NCBI RefSeq assembly: GCF_012275515.1
Contig: NZ_JAAZQL010000005.1
Coordinates: 186,001 to 250,000, forward strand
Length of the DNA stretch: 64,000 nucleotides
Source of the DNA: Novosphingobium sp. SG707
Lineage (GTDB): Bacteria; Pseudomonadota; Alphaproteobacteria; Sphingomonadales; Sphingomonadaceae
Reading direction: 5' to 3'
The translations under genes and the position numbers were made by a program. Of the stretch, positions 8,218-17,208 are shown one piece after another. The notes below the pieces were generated by a model, which was not told where the DNA came from, searched no databases, and was given only the letters and a program-made list of their open reading frames with translations. Each line of letters begins with the position of its first letter. Position 1 is the stretch's first letter.

Positions 8218-9381
8218 TTAAGGGGCTGCGAAGGGATCATAATCATTGGCCGGATCGGGGCGCCCATCGCCGTCGAAACGCAGATCAACGGGCACATCGA
8301 TGGTGGGCGCGGGACGGCTTTCACCGCGTTTCAGCGCATAGACGAAGGACAAAACCGCCGCGACCGCGATATAGAGTTCCTCGCGGATCATCTGCTGTTC
8401 GCGGGTGGTGTAATAGATTGCGCGGGCAAGTCCGGGAAATTCCAGACAGGGCAGCGCGCGTTCGGCCGCCAGTTCGCGGATCGCCAGCGCTTTTTCGCCC
8501 CGCCCCTTGGCCAGCACATAGGGCGCGGCGGCCACTTCGGGATCATAGGTCAGCGCGATCGCGAAATGGGTGGGGTTGGTGACGACGAATTGCGCCTTGG
8601 CCATGGCGGTGGCGATGGCGCCCATGGCGATCTGGCGCTGGCGGCGCTTTTGCGCGCCCTTGGCCTCTGGGCTGCCTTCCTGCTGCTTGTTCTCTTCCTT
8701 GATTTCCTCAAGGCTCATGCGCAAGCGCCGCATCCGGCGGATCCATTGCACCGGAAAATCGAACAGAGCGATGAGGATCAGCCCGCCCGCCAATTGAAAC
8801 AACAGGCTGGTCAGCGCGCCCCACGCAAAATTCAACTGCCCCGCCAGCCCCACCGCGCCCAGTTCAAGCATCGGTTCAATCCGCGATCCGGCCCAGAACC
8901 ACGCAATCGCGCCCAGCAGGCCCAGCTTGAGCAGGCCCTTGCCCACCTCGATCCAGCCATTGACGCCGAACATGCGCTTGAAACCCGACATGGGGTTCAA
9001 CCGGCTGAATTTGGGCGCGACATTGCTCATCATGAAACGTCCGCCCGGCGAGGGGCCAAGCTGTGTTATCACCGCCATCACCGCCATCAACAGGCCCAGC
9101 ACCAACACCGGCGGCGCGGTCAGCCACAGCGCCGTGGCGGCCATGCGCGCGGGGTTGAAATCCTCGATGATGGCGCGGTCCCAGGTAAAGCCGGTCCGCA
9201 TCACCTGCGTCAGCGCATCGAGCATCCACGGCCCGGCGGTGCGCAAAAAGGCGGCGGCCAGCAGCATCGTGACCGCCACGCCCAGATCGCGCGAGCGCAG
9301 GACATCGCCGCCTTCCGCAGCCTCTTTCAGCCGCTTGGCGGTTGGGGCATGGGTCTTTTCGCCGGGGCCTTCCTCTGCCAT
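8218..9381 (-). CDS. flhB: FlhB, flagellar export gate and substrate-specificity switch
   Basis: A 387-aa membrane protein of normal length. The N-terminus carries the EKTHAPTAKRLKEA motif, four membrane segments follow (about residues 30-210), and the cytoplasmic domain contains the autocleavage site NPTH. Family members cleave between Asn and Pro, and this switches export from rod/hook to filament substrates together with FliK. It follows fliR within 5 bases. Confidence 0.96.
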   Translation of the reverse strand: MAEEGPGEKTHAPTAKRLKEAAEGGDVLRSRDLGVAVTMLLAAAFLRTAGPWMLDALTQVMRTGFTWDRAIIEDFNPARMAATALWLTAPPVLVLGLLMAVMAVITQLGPSPGGRFMMSNVAPKFSRLNPMSGFKRMFGVNGWIEVGKGLLKLGLLGAIAWFWAGSRIEPMLELGAVGLAGQLNFAWGALTSLLFQLAGGLILIALFDFPVQWIRRMRRLRMSLEEIKEENKQQEGSPEAKGAQKRRQRQIAMGAIATAMAKAQFVVTNPTHFAIALTYDPEVAAAPYVLAKGRGEKALAIRELAAERALPCLEFPGLARAIYYTTREQQMIREELYIAVAAVLSFVYALKRGESRPAPTIDVPVDLRFDGDGRPDPANDYDPFAAP

Positions 9382-9385
9382 GGCC

Positions 9386-10168
9386 TCAGGCCCCGATCAT
9401 GCGCGCGGCCGCGCGTATCGCATCGGCGGACAATTCGATCATCCGGTCTATCAGCACCGGGCTGGTGGCCAGCATGGCGGCAAACCCGGCCGCAATCGCC
9501 GCAGGCAGGCCCAGCGAGAAAAGATTGAGCGCCGGGGCCGAGCGCGACAAGACCCCCGCCACCACCAGCACCAGCAGCAACAGCAGCGTCACCGGCAGCG
9601 CCATGGCGACGGCCGTGGCAAACAGCACCGAGCCGAAGGAGAGGATCGCCTGTATCCGGTCCGGCCCGATCCATGTGTGGCCCGGCGCAAAGACCTCATA
9701 GCTTTTGACCACCAGCGCGATCCATTGCAGATGGCACCCAAGGCCAAAGAACACCAGCGTCAGCACCACGGTGAAATATTGCCCCAGCGCGGGCGAATGC
9801 GCGCCATTCTGCGGGTCCACCGTCGAGGCCATCGACAGGCCCATGCCAGAACCGATCAGTTCGGCGGCAATCGCCGGGGCGGCAAAGGCGAATTGCAGGA
9901 CAAAGCCCATCACCGTGCCCACCAGCACCTCGCCCGCCACCGCGAGCAGCCCGGAGAGCGAGAAGATATGGGCCGGCATCGCCGTATCGGTCCAGGCCGC
10001 TACCAGCACGGCAATCGCGCCCGCAGTAATCACGCGGACCTGCACCGGAATGTTCATCATGCCGAAAAAGGGCGCGGCCACCAAGGCGGCCCCGATCCGC
10101 GTCATCAGGAACATCCAGCGGAAGAATTCATCCTGAAGCGGGCCAAAGCCGAAATCGAGGCCGATCAT
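9386..10168 (-). CDS. fliR: FliR, flagellar export gate protein
   Basis: A 260-aa polytopic membrane protein, normal for FliR, with the conserved segments PFFGMMNIPVQVRV and GEVLVGTVMGFVLQFAFAA. FliR assembles with FliP and FliQ into the helical export gate in the MS ring. It is 15 bases downstream of fliQ and just before flhB. Confidence 0.95.
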   Translation of the reverse strand: MIGLDFGFGPLQDEFFRWMFLMTRIGAALVAAPFFGMMNIPVQVRVITAGAIAVLVAAWTDTAMPAHIFSLSGLLAVAGEVLVGTVMGFVLQFAFAAPAIAAELIGSGMGLSMASTVDPQNGAHSPALGQYFTVVLTLVFFGLGCHLQWIALVVKSYEVFAPGHTWIGPDRIQAILSFGSVLFATAVAMALPVTLLLLLVLVVAGVLSRSAPALNLFSLGLPAAIAAGFAAMLATSPVLIDRMIELSADAIRAAARMIGA

Positions 10169-10183
10169 CGCCTATTGCCCCCT

Positions 10184-10468
10184 CTATTGACCGGGCATCG
10201 CGCCCAGATGGGCGATGGCGGCAAAGATCTCGCGGGCAAAATCCTCGATCAGCCCCAGCATTCCCGCGCCAAACAGCACCAGCACCAGCCCGGTGGCGAC
10301 CACCTTGGGGATGAAGGTCAAGGTCTGTTCGTTGACCGAGGTGGCCGCCTGAAAGATCGAGACGACAAGGCCGACGGCAAGGCTGGTGAGCAGCACCGGC
10401 GCGCCGCACAGCGCCACCACATACAGCATCCGGTCGGCCAGCGCGAGGAGGGGGGATGTCTCGTCCAT
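10184..10468 (-). CDS. fliQ: FliQ, flagellar export gate protein
   Basis: A 94-aa protein with two membrane helices and the family segments LAVGLVVSIFQAATSVNEQTL (conserved VSIFQAAT core) and TFIPKVV. Four copies associate with FliP and FliR in the export gate. Its ATG overlaps the end of fliP, indicating translational coupling. Confidence 0.95.
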   Translation of the reverse strand: MDETSPLLALADRMLYVVALCGAPVLLTSLAVGLVVSIFQAATSVNEQTLTFIPKVVATGLVLVLFGAGMLGLIEDFAREIFAAIAHLGAMPGQ

Positions 10469-11238
10469 CAGTTGAAGGACGCCGCAAGGCTGCCCATCAG
10501 CAGCGCCCAGCCATCGACCAGCACGAAAAGCAACAACTTGAACGGCAGGGAAATCATCGCCGGGCTGAGCATCATCATGCCAAGGCTCATCAGCACCGCC
10601 GAGACCACAAGGTCGATCACCAGAAAGGGCAGATAGAGCATGAAGCCGATCTGGAACGCGGTCTTCAGTTCAGAGGTGACATAGGCGGGCAGAAGGATTG
10701 AAAAGGGCACATCCTCGGGCCGGTTGAATTTGGGCGCCTTGGCCATATCGGCAAACATCTGAAGGTCTGCGCGGCGGGTCTGGCGGATCATGAAGGCGTG
10801 AAATTCCACCCCCGATGCCGCAATCGCCTGCTGGGCGTTGATCTGCCCCGCCGAATAGGGGGCAATCGCGTTGGCGTTCACCTTGTCGAGCGTGGGCGTC
10901 ATGATGAAGAGCGAGAGGAACAGCGCCAGCCCGATCAGCACCTGATTGGGCGGCGATTGCTGCAACCCCATCGCCTGCCGGAGGATCGAAAAGACCACCA
11001 GCACGCGGGTAAAGCTGGTCATCATCAGGATCAGCGTGGGCAGGATCGAGAGCAGGCCCATGATGAGCAGCATCTGCATCGAGAGCGTCATGCCGCCCCC
11101 CGGCCCGCCGTTCATCGAGGTGAACGCCCGGTCCAGCGCGCCCGGAATGGCCGACCCCGGCGGGGCGGCCTGCGCCATGCCCGCGCCCGCGTGCAACAGC
11201 ATGGGGATCGCCCAAAGGGCGCGGATCATCCGCTTCAC
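10468..11238 (-). CDS. fliP: FliP, flagellar export gate protein
   Basis: A 256-aa protein with an N-terminal signal peptide ending near AQAAPPG. The FliP core contains ILMMTSFTRVLVVFSILRQA and the late LPFLVIDLVVSAVLMSLGMMM helices. Five FliP subunits form the body of the export gate. The start overlaps fliO by 4 bases and the stop overlaps fliQ. Confidence 0.96.
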   Translation of the reverse strand: MKRMIRALWAIPMLLHAGAGMAQAAPPGSAIPGALDRAFTSMNGGPGGGMTLSMQMLLIMGLLSILPTLILMMTSFTRVLVVFSILRQAMGLQQSPPNQVLIGLALFLSLFIMTPTLDKVNANAIAPYSAGQINAQQAIAASGVEFHAFMIRQTRRADLQMFADMAKAPKFNRPEDVPFSILLPAYVTSELKTAFQIGFMLYLPFLVIDLVVSAVLMSLGMMMLSPAMISLPFKLLLFVLVDGWALLMGSLAASFN

Positions 11239-11561
11239 TTGTCGATCCTCCGCAAGGTCTGGGCGAAATCGGCCCCGTCGCGGAAATTTTCCTCAAACGC
11301 CTCGCCGTCGATCACTTCGACTTCGGACAGGCGCGTCATGCCGTGGCGCGTGCTGGCCACCAGAATTTCGCGCCCGTGAAAGGCGATCACCGCCAGCTTC
11401 TGGGTCGGGCTGAGCATCACGGTTTCCACGATGCGGATGCGGCGCCCTTGCCCGGCGGCCATAAAGCGCGACTGGAATTTCTGCGAGAGTTTCAGGCTGC
11501 CCCAGATCATGCCGCCGATCAGCGGCAGAAGGATCAACAGCTTGGCGATATACCACAGCAT
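11235..11561 (-). CDS. fliO: FliO-like flagellar biosynthesis protein
   Basis: A 108-aa protein with one N-terminal membrane helix (about residues 7-26) and a small cytoplasmic domain containing RIRIVETVMLSPTQKLAVIAFHGREILV. FliO stabilises FliP during gate assembly. The position between fliN and fliP, the length and the topology support the call. It overlaps both neighbours. Confidence 0.88.
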   Translation of the reverse strand: MLWYIAKLLILLPLIGGMIWGSLKLSQKFQSRFMAAGQGRRIRIVETVMLSPTQKLAVIAFHGREILVASTRHGMTRLSEVEVIDGEAFEENFRDGADFAQTLRRIDK

Positions 11562-11890
11562 TATTCGGGATCCGCAGCCCTGCCGCGACCGCGCGCGGTG
11601 GGGGCGGGCATTTCGGGGCTGTCCTCGGCCCCGGCCATTTCCACGATGCGCAGGCCAAAGCGGTTGCCCTGCGCCACGATCTCGCCCTTGGCGATCACCT
11701 TGCCGTTGACCATCACGTCCAGCAGTTCATCGGTCAGCCGGTCTAGCAGCACCACGCTTTCCTCGCCCAGCGCCAGCACATCTTTCAGCTTCATGTCGGT
11801 GCGGCCCAATTCGACCGAGAGGCGCACGTCGACATCCTTGAGGAAGTCAAAGCCGCGCGCGCCAAAGCCTTGCGAAGTCTCGAAATTCAT
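11561..11890 (-). CDS. fliN: FliN, C-ring protein
   Basis: A 109-aa protein with the SpoA fold seen in FliN: RLSVELGRTDMKLKDVLALG, DELLDVMVNGKVIAKGEIV and FGLRIVEM. FliN forms the base of the C ring and binds FliM, FliH and in many species CheY-P. The C-terminal 20 residues are Arg/Pro-rich. Its start overlaps fliM by 4 bases. Confidence 0.94.
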   Translation of the reverse strand: MNFETSQGFGARGFDFLKDVDVRLSVELGRTDMKLKDVLALGEESVVLLDRLTDELLDVMVNGKVIAKGEIVAQGNRFGLRIVEMAGAEDSPEMPAPTARGRGRAADPE

Positions 11891-12825
11891 GGGTTATTCC
11901 TCTCATCGGTAAAGGCTTTGTCGATTTTTACGGCTACGCGGTCGTCCATCGTGCCCACGGTGCCATGGGCGATGGTGCTCTCGCCCACGCGCAGGGGAAT
12001 CTGGCGCGAGACCGAAACCGGCAGGATGACGCCGGGCGCCAGTGTGGCAATCGCGGGAAACGGCACGCGCATGTCCACCAGCACAGCGCTGAGCGTGACC
12101 GGCACATCGCCAAAGGGCGCGGCCATCGGATCGCCGCGATAATAGGGCGCGGCGCGGCGCGCGGGCTTTTCGGCATAGCCAAAGATCCGCCCCAGCGTGG
12201 CAAAGGGCATCGCCACCGTCATCAGCCAGGGCAGAACCCCGCCATCGTCCACCTCCAGCGACAGCATGGCCAGCGGCAGATTGTCGTCGAAAGGTGACAG
12301 GTCGATCAGGCTGCCGCTGCGGCGCATGGCGGCGATCTCGGGCATTTCGACATCGCCGCCGCGCCCGGCCGTGGCCGCCACAGCCGCCATCAGATGTTCG
12401 GCCAGCAGCACTTCAAGCCGGGCGATCATCAGATCGGCGGCGGGCGGAAATTGCTTGGGCAGGGGGGCCGGGGCCTCGCCCTTGCCGCCAAAGGCGCGAT
12501 CAACGATGCGCAGCACAGGTTCGGCCTCGATCGACACCAGCATCGGCGTCTGCGGCCCGCCCACCGCCAGCAGGCTGTTGGCGGCCAGAGCGGCAATCGA
12601 GGAATTCAGGCTGGCCAGCTTGGTTTCGCGCGGGCTGGTGCAGCTGACAAACGGAGCCTCGCCGCCCATCAGCGGGGCAAAGGCGCCCGACAGGCGGCGG
12701 GCAAAACGCTGACCCATCTTTTCCAGCAGATGCAGCAGGTCTTCGGGCGCGGGGCCGCGCTTGAGCAGCTCGGGGCAATGCTCGGCCAGGGGACGCTCGG
12801 CGATGAACTCGCGCTGCGGTTTCAT
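11887..12825 (-). CDS. fliM: FliM, flagellar motor switch protein, N-terminally minimal
   Basis: The ATG at 12825 follows GGAG with 8-base spacing and gives 312 aa; an open frame continues to 12888 but overlaps fliL. The CheC-like middle domain has the FGGKGE loop (about residues 117-122), and a C-terminal SpoA domain follows. FliM links FliG to FliN in the C ring and normally carries an N-terminal EIDALL-type helix that binds CheY-P. Here the N-terminus reads MKPQREFIAERPLAEHCP and that motif is not visible. The gene starts 28 bases after fliL. Confidence 0.9.
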   Translation of the reverse strand: MKPQREFIAERPLAEHCPELLKRGPAPEDLLHLLEKMGQRFARRLSGAFAPLMGGEAPFVSCTSPRETKLASLNSSIAALAANSLLAVGGPQTPMLVSIEAEPVLRIVDRAFGGKGEAPAPLPKQFPPAADLMIARLEVLLAEHLMAAVAATAGRGGDVEMPEIAAMRRSGSLIDLSPFDDNLPLAMLSLEVDDGGVLPWLMTVAMPFATLGRIFGYAEKPARRAAPYYRGDPMAAPFGDVPVTLSAVLVDMRVPFPAIATLAPGVILPVSVSRQIPLRVGESTIAHGTVGTMDDRVAVKIDKAFTDERNNP

Positions 12826-12853
12826 GATGCGGATCTCCGGTCGCTCAGGCGCA

Positions 12854-13459
12854 TTATTGGACGAGGAAGCTCTTGAAATAGACGGCATCGACGCCGCCGA
12901 AGCCCTCTTCCTCTGTCAAAACATGGTTAATTGAGCCGGTAAGCCGCTTTTGCAGTTTTTCCTTACCTTCCACGCTCGAAACGTCCTCCTCGGGCGTATC
13001 GGCCAGCACTTTGAGCATTTCGGAACGGATCGCCAATTCGTGCTTTTTCAACCACATAAGAACGCGGCCGTCGCGATGCGTCGAACAGGCGATCGAGATC
13101 TGGACCAGCGACGAAGAATTTTTGAGATTGGAGGTGAAATCATCCGAAAACGTATAATACGAGGTCTTGTAGGGGCTGCCGCCTTCGCCTTCGACTTCCT
13201 TGACCGCGCCTTCGCCTTCCTTGCCGCCCTCGGCGGGTTTGGGGGCATAGGGGTCCTCCTGGCCCTTGCGGATCAGCTTGGGCGAGTTGTCCTCCTTGCG
13301 CGGCGCTTCCTTGACGCCGCCGATAATGCCCATCTTGACCAGGGCAAAGGCGCCGCCCCCGCCCACCGCCAGCATCAGCACCGCCGTGATCGCGATCAGC
13401 AGAATCGGGCTTTTGCCCTTGGCGGGTTTATCGCCGGTCTCGGTCTTGTCTTTGCTCAT
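12854..13459 (-). CDS. fliL: FliL, stator-associated flagellar basal body protein
   Basis: A 201-aa single-pass membrane protein with a short basic N-terminus, a helix at about residues 18-41, a Glu/Lys/Gly-rich linker (60-95) and a periplasmic domain (about 100-201). The periplasmic domain has the family's ending pattern (GSINHVLTEEEGFGGVDAVYF). FliL rings surround the stator and raise motor torque. It is in the fliK-L-M-N order common to proteobacteria. Confidence 0.93.
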   Translation of the reverse strand: MSKDKTETGDKPAKGKSPILLIAITAVLMLAVGGGGAFALVKMGIIGGVKEAPRKEDNSPKLIRKGQEDPYAPKPAEGGKEGEGAVKEVEGEGGSPYKTSYYTFSDDFTSNLKNSSSLVQISIACSTHRDGRVLMWLKKHELAIRSEMLKVLADTPEEDVSSVEGKEKLQKRLTGSINHVLTEEEGFGGVDAVYFKSFLVQ

Positions 13460-13492
13460 GATGTCGGTCTCTGAATTGTTTCAAACAGGGTA

Positions 13493-15376
13493 TCAGGCCA
13501 GAATGCCCGAGCGGCTTGAGGGTGCGCGGCTTTGGGGCGCGCTGCCCGCCGTGTCGCCGGGGGTGTGACCCTGCTGTGCGGCCGTGGTTGTATTGGCAAA
13601 GGGCGCCTGCTGGCGCGTGGCGGGCTGCTGGTGCTGGCCGCCGGACTGACCATTGAACTGGCCGGTGAATTGCCCGCCCGGCTGGCTGCCGGAGTGGCTG
13701 TTCTGGCCCTGGTTCTGACCCGAATTCTGGCCGGAGTTCTGATCCGTATCGGCGCTGCTCCGGCTGGCTGCGGCCGGTTGCAACAGGCTTTGCGAGCCGT
13801 TGAGCGCGGCCTGTGCGGCGGGTGCAAAGCCGGGATCATTGCTGGCCATCGCCACCGAGAGATTGTCGCCGTCCTGCCGGATCTGCAAGGCGACCCGGCC
13901 AAATTCGACGTGCTGGATCGATGTCTGCACCCATTGCGCCGGGGCGCCCGAACGCATCGCTGCCCGCGTCTCGACCAGCCGGTCGACCAGCGCGCTCATA
14001 TCGCGGGATACGCCGGTGTCGGGCGCCGGGGAGGGCGCGGCAATGCGGGTGGTCTCGCCGCTCGGTTGCGTGGCGGTCAGCGCGCTGTTCGTCATGTCGG
14101 TGATGGTGTCGGCGGCTGGCGATGCGCCGCCCTGCATGGCGGCCGCTGCGGTTGGGTGCAGCGGTGTCCCGGCCTGTCGCGCCGCCACGGGATCCTCGGT
14201 AGATGCCGACAGGTCGGCGTCAGCGGGTTTCGCCAGCCTGGCGGTGGTCTTTGCCGATGCAAGAGGGGCCGGGGTAAGAGATGCGATCGGCGCGCGGGCT
14301 TGCGTGACCGCCTCGCCCGTCTGAGGCAGACCTGCAGGCCAGACGGCGCCGGTCGCCAAGGCCGGTGCACTCGGATCAATCATTGCCGCCGCCGGATCGG
14401 CGGGTGCCGCAGGGCGCTGAAGCGGGGCGGCTGTCATGGTCGCTGCCGCGGGCGTTCTGGCGGCAAGGGCGGCGGGGGCAATTGCCGAAACGCCCGAAAT
14501 GGCGGATTGGCCGGCGGCCTTATCCATCCTGGGCGCGGCATTGCCGGCGGTGGGCGCTGGCTGCGCGGGCGGATTGATGGACAGCATGACAGCAGGCGCG
14601 GCATTGGCCGGAACAGGGGCATCGGGTGTGATCGCCGGGGGCATCGGTGCGTCGGGCGTCATGGTCTGCGCCATGGCTGCGGGCGCGTCCTGATCGCCGG
14701 TATCGTCGCGGGTCTCGGCCAGCGCCTTTTCCGCCTGCGCGGTGGCCGGGGCGGCATCCTGCTCGTCCGGTTCGGCGGCGGGTTTGCGCGGGCGCGGCGC
14801 GGCGGCCTTGGCAAGCATCCGTTTGATCGTATCCGGCGCGGTGGCGGGGGCCGCATCCGCCGAGGGATCGGCTGTATCCGGCTCGCTGTCCGGGAGAGCA
14901 AGGGGCACCGGCAAGATCTTGCCGCCCACCGGCAAATTGCCGTTTGAAACCACGATGGGGGCATTCGCGGCGGCGGCCCCGGTTTCCGGCGCCACGATAT
15001 CGGCCCCGTTCATGGCCGCACCATTGTTGCGCAAGGCCGTCATGGTCGCCACCACCGGCGCGGGCGCGGCTTTGCTCGCCGGATCGGAGGCGGCCGGGGG
15101 TGGCGGAGCTGCCGACAAAGCCAATGCCGTCGGGGCCGCTGTCAAAGCCGAGGGCGGCAGAGCCGCTGACAAAGCCAAGGTCGGCGCGGAAAACAGGCCC
15201 GCGCCCGCGTTCTGCTCCATGCCGGGGGCCGTGGCCGGGCCTGTCTGCGCGGCCAGCGTCGCCTGGAAGCCATGGGGGTTGCCATCCTCCGCCTGCGCCG
15301 CCACGCTCGCTGCCCCGGTGCCGAACAGGGCATTGAGGGGACTGGAACCGATGTTGAAACTGGTGGCTTCGGGCAT
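13493..15376 (-). CDS. fliK: FliK, hook-length control protein
   Basis: The ATG at 15376 is preceded by GGAG and gives 627 aa; a TTG at 15430 would add 18 residues. Most of the protein is low-complexity Ala/Pro, as expected for a secreted ruler. The conserved C-terminal domain appears at about residues 490-570, with LVETRAAMRSGAPAQWVQTS and HVEFGRVALQIRQDGDNLSVAM. A Gln/Asn/Ser-rich tail follows. FliK measures the hook and triggers the FlhB switch. The gene lies between fliJ and fliL. Confidence 0.9.
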   Translation of the reverse strand: MPEATSFNIGSSPLNALFGTGAASVAAQAEDGNPHGFQATLAAQTGPATAPGMEQNAGAGLFSAPTLALSAALPPSALTAAPTALALSAAPPPPAASDPASKAAPAPVVATMTALRNNGAAMNGADIVAPETGAAAANAPIVVSNGNLPVGGKILPVPLALPDSEPDTADPSADAAPATAPDTIKRMLAKAAAPRPRKPAAEPDEQDAAPATAQAEKALAETRDDTGDQDAPAAMAQTMTPDAPMPPAITPDAPVPANAAPAVMLSINPPAQPAPTAGNAAPRMDKAAGQSAISGVSAIAPAALAARTPAAATMTAAPLQRPAAPADPAAAMIDPSAPALATGAVWPAGLPQTGEAVTQARAPIASLTPAPLASAKTTARLAKPADADLSASTEDPVAARQAGTPLHPTAAAAMQGGASPAADTITDMTNSALTATQPSGETTRIAAPSPAPDTGVSRDMSALVDRLVETRAAMRSGAPAQWVQTSIQHVEFGRVALQIRQDGDNLSVAMASNDPGFAPAAQAALNGSQSLLQPAAASRSSADTDQNSGQNSGQNQGQNSHSGSQPGGQFTGQFNGQSGGQHQQPATRQQAPFANTTTAAQQGHTPGDTAGSAPQSRAPSSRSGILA

Positions 15377-15445
15377 GGATGCTGGCTCCGGTTGAGGCTT
15401 CACCACTGAATTAAGCAAACTGCGTGCCAATTCCCGAAATGCCGA

Positions 15446-15880
15446 TCACCCCCGGGAATCGCGGCGTTTTGCGCCCTGCATCGCTCCGGCCAATGCGGCA
15501 TAGGACTGCCGGGCGGCCATTTGCCGGGCTTGGGCGGTGGCGCGGTCCTCGACGGCGGCGCGGCGGCGCTCGGCAATGGCCAATTCCTGCTGGCGCTTGT
15601 CGGCAATGGCCTGCGCGCGGTTGGCGTCGGCCTGTGTTGCGGCGCGGATGCCCTGCAATCCGGCGGCGAAACGGTTCATCTCGCGCAGGGCCGCGCCATC
15701 GGTGATATCGGTGCGCGCGGCATAATCGGCGGCCAGTTGCCCGGTCCGCTCGGCCAACTGCATCAACTGCGTATAGGTGCTCTCGGCGCGGGCGGCCTCG
15801 GTGGCCACGGTCTGCTTGGCGATGGCGCGCACGCGCTCAAGCCTTTGCAAACGCTTCAGCTTGTCGCGCTCAGCCTTCAT
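15446..15880 (-). CDS. fliJ: FliJ-like flagellar export protein
   Basis: A 144-aa highly charged, predicted coiled-coil protein. FliJ is the central stalk of the FliI ATPase ring and a chaperone-escort factor. Sequence conservation in this family is low, so the call rests on coiled-coil content, length and the position immediately after fliI (3 bases) and before fliK. Confidence 0.85.
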   Translation of the reverse strand: MKAERDKLKRLQRLERVRAIAKQTVATEAARAESTYTQLMQLAERTGQLAADYAARTDITDGAALREMNRFAAGLQGIRAATQADANRAQAIADKRQQELAIAERRRAAVEDRATAQARQMAARQSYAALAGAMQGAKRRDSRG

Positions 15881-15882
15881 CG

Positions 15883-17208
15883 TCAGCCTTCATGACCCAA
15901 TAGCGCCCCCAATTGCGCCACGGCCTGATCCAGCGTGACCACCGAGCCGCCCTCCTGCGTCAGGAATTGCACCAGAGCGGGATGCATGGCGATGGCGCGG
16001 TCCAGTTGCGGATCGGCCCCGGCGCGATAGGCGCCCATCAGCACCAGATCGCGGTTGGCCTCATAGGCGGCCACCAGCGCGCGGAAGGCGCGGGCAAGGC
16101 GCTGGTGTTCCTTGCTGGTGATGTCGGTCATCACGCGCGAGAGCGAGGCGGCGATGTCGATGGCCGGATATTGCCCGCGCTGGGCCAAGTCGCGCGACAG
16201 CACGATATGCCCGTCGAGGATCGAGCGGGCGGTGTCGACCACCGGATCATCCTGCGAATCGCCATCGGCCAGCACGGTATACAGGCCCGTGATCGAACCG
16301 CCGCTCTGCGCCGAATTGCCCGCGCGTTCGACCAGCTTGGTGATTGTGGCCAGCGCCGAGGGCGGATAGCCCCGCGCCGCTCCGGGCTCTCCCAGCAGCA
16401 GGCCGATCTCGCGCCCCGCATGGGCCACGCGGGTCAGCGAATCCATGATGAGCAGGACGCGGCGTCCCTGCGCGCGGAAATATTCGGCCATGGAGGTGGC
16501 CAGCATCGCGCCGCGAATGCGCAGGTTGGGCGCATGGTCGGCGGGCACGGCGATGACGGCGGTGGTGGCGCGTTTGCTGCCCGCCATATGGCGCTCGACA
16601 AAATCGGAGACTTCGCGCGCGCGTTCGCCGATCAGGCCGACGATGACGATTTCCGCGCTGGCGCCATGGGCGATCATGTCGAGCAGCACCGATTTGCCCA
16701 CGCCCGACCCGGCCATAATGCCGATACGCTGGCCCACGCCAAAGGTGGTGATGGCGTTGAGCGCGCGGATGCCGGTATCGAAACTCTGGCGCACCGGGCT
16801 GCGGTCCAGCGCGCCCGCGCGCACGCCGCCTGCGAGCCACAGGGCGCGGGGGTGCAAAGGCCCAAGGCCGTCAATCGGCTTGCCCTCGCCATCGACCGCG
16901 CGGCCCAGAAACACCTCGCCCACCGGCAGCATGCCCGGCTTGCCCACCGGGCGAACCCGCGCGCCGGGACGCAGCAGCACCGTATCGCCCAGCAGCATCA
17001 TCAGCGTGCGGCCATTGCGAAAACCGATCACCTCGGCGGGCAACGATTGGCCGTTGCCATGGCTGATCCGGCACAGCGCTCCCACCGGCACCGACAGGCC
17101 CGAAACCTCCAGCAAGCCGCCATCGCAGGCCGCTACCACGCCATAGCGCTGCGCCGTCAGATCAATCGGTTGCGGATCGCCCAACAGATCGTCGAAAATG
17201 CGCAGCAT
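15883..17208 (-). CDS. fliI: FliI, flagellar export ATPase
   Basis: A 441-aa F1-beta-like ATPase of normal length. Walker A is GIMAGSGVGKSVL (about residues 163-175), Walker B is RRVLLIMDSLTR, and the YPPSALATITKLVERAG segment is present. FliI hexamers at the export gate hydrolyse ATP to help unfold and load substrates. It shares one base with fliH and is followed by fliJ. Confidence 0.97.
   Translation of the reverse strand: MLRIFDDLLGDPQPIDLTAQRYGVVAACDGGLLEVSGLSVPVGALCRISHGNGQSLPAEVIGFRNGRTLMMLLGDTVLLRPGARVRPVGKPGMLPVGEVFLGRAVDGEGKPIDGLGPLHPRALWLAGGVRAGALDRSPVRQSFDTGIRALNAITTFGVGQRIGIMAGSGVGKSVLLDMIAHGASAEIVIVGLIGERAREVSDFVERHMAGSKRATTAVIAVPADHAPNLRIRGAMLATSMAEYFRAQGRRVLLIMDSLTRVAHAGREIGLLLGEPGAARGYPPSALATITKLVERAGNSAQSGGSITGLYTVLADGDSQDDPVVDTARSILDGHIVLSRDLAQRGQYPAIDIAASLSRVMTDITSKEHQRLARAFRALVAAYEANRDLVLMGAYRAGADPQLDRAIAMHPALVQFLTQEGGSVVTLDQAVAQLGALLGHEG

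Noticed and set aside
13532..14947. Long plus-strand open frame opposite fliK
   Set aside because: It is a Gly/Arg/Cys-rich reverse image of the Ala/Pro-rich fliK coding sequence; long antisense frames are expected in high-GC DNA.
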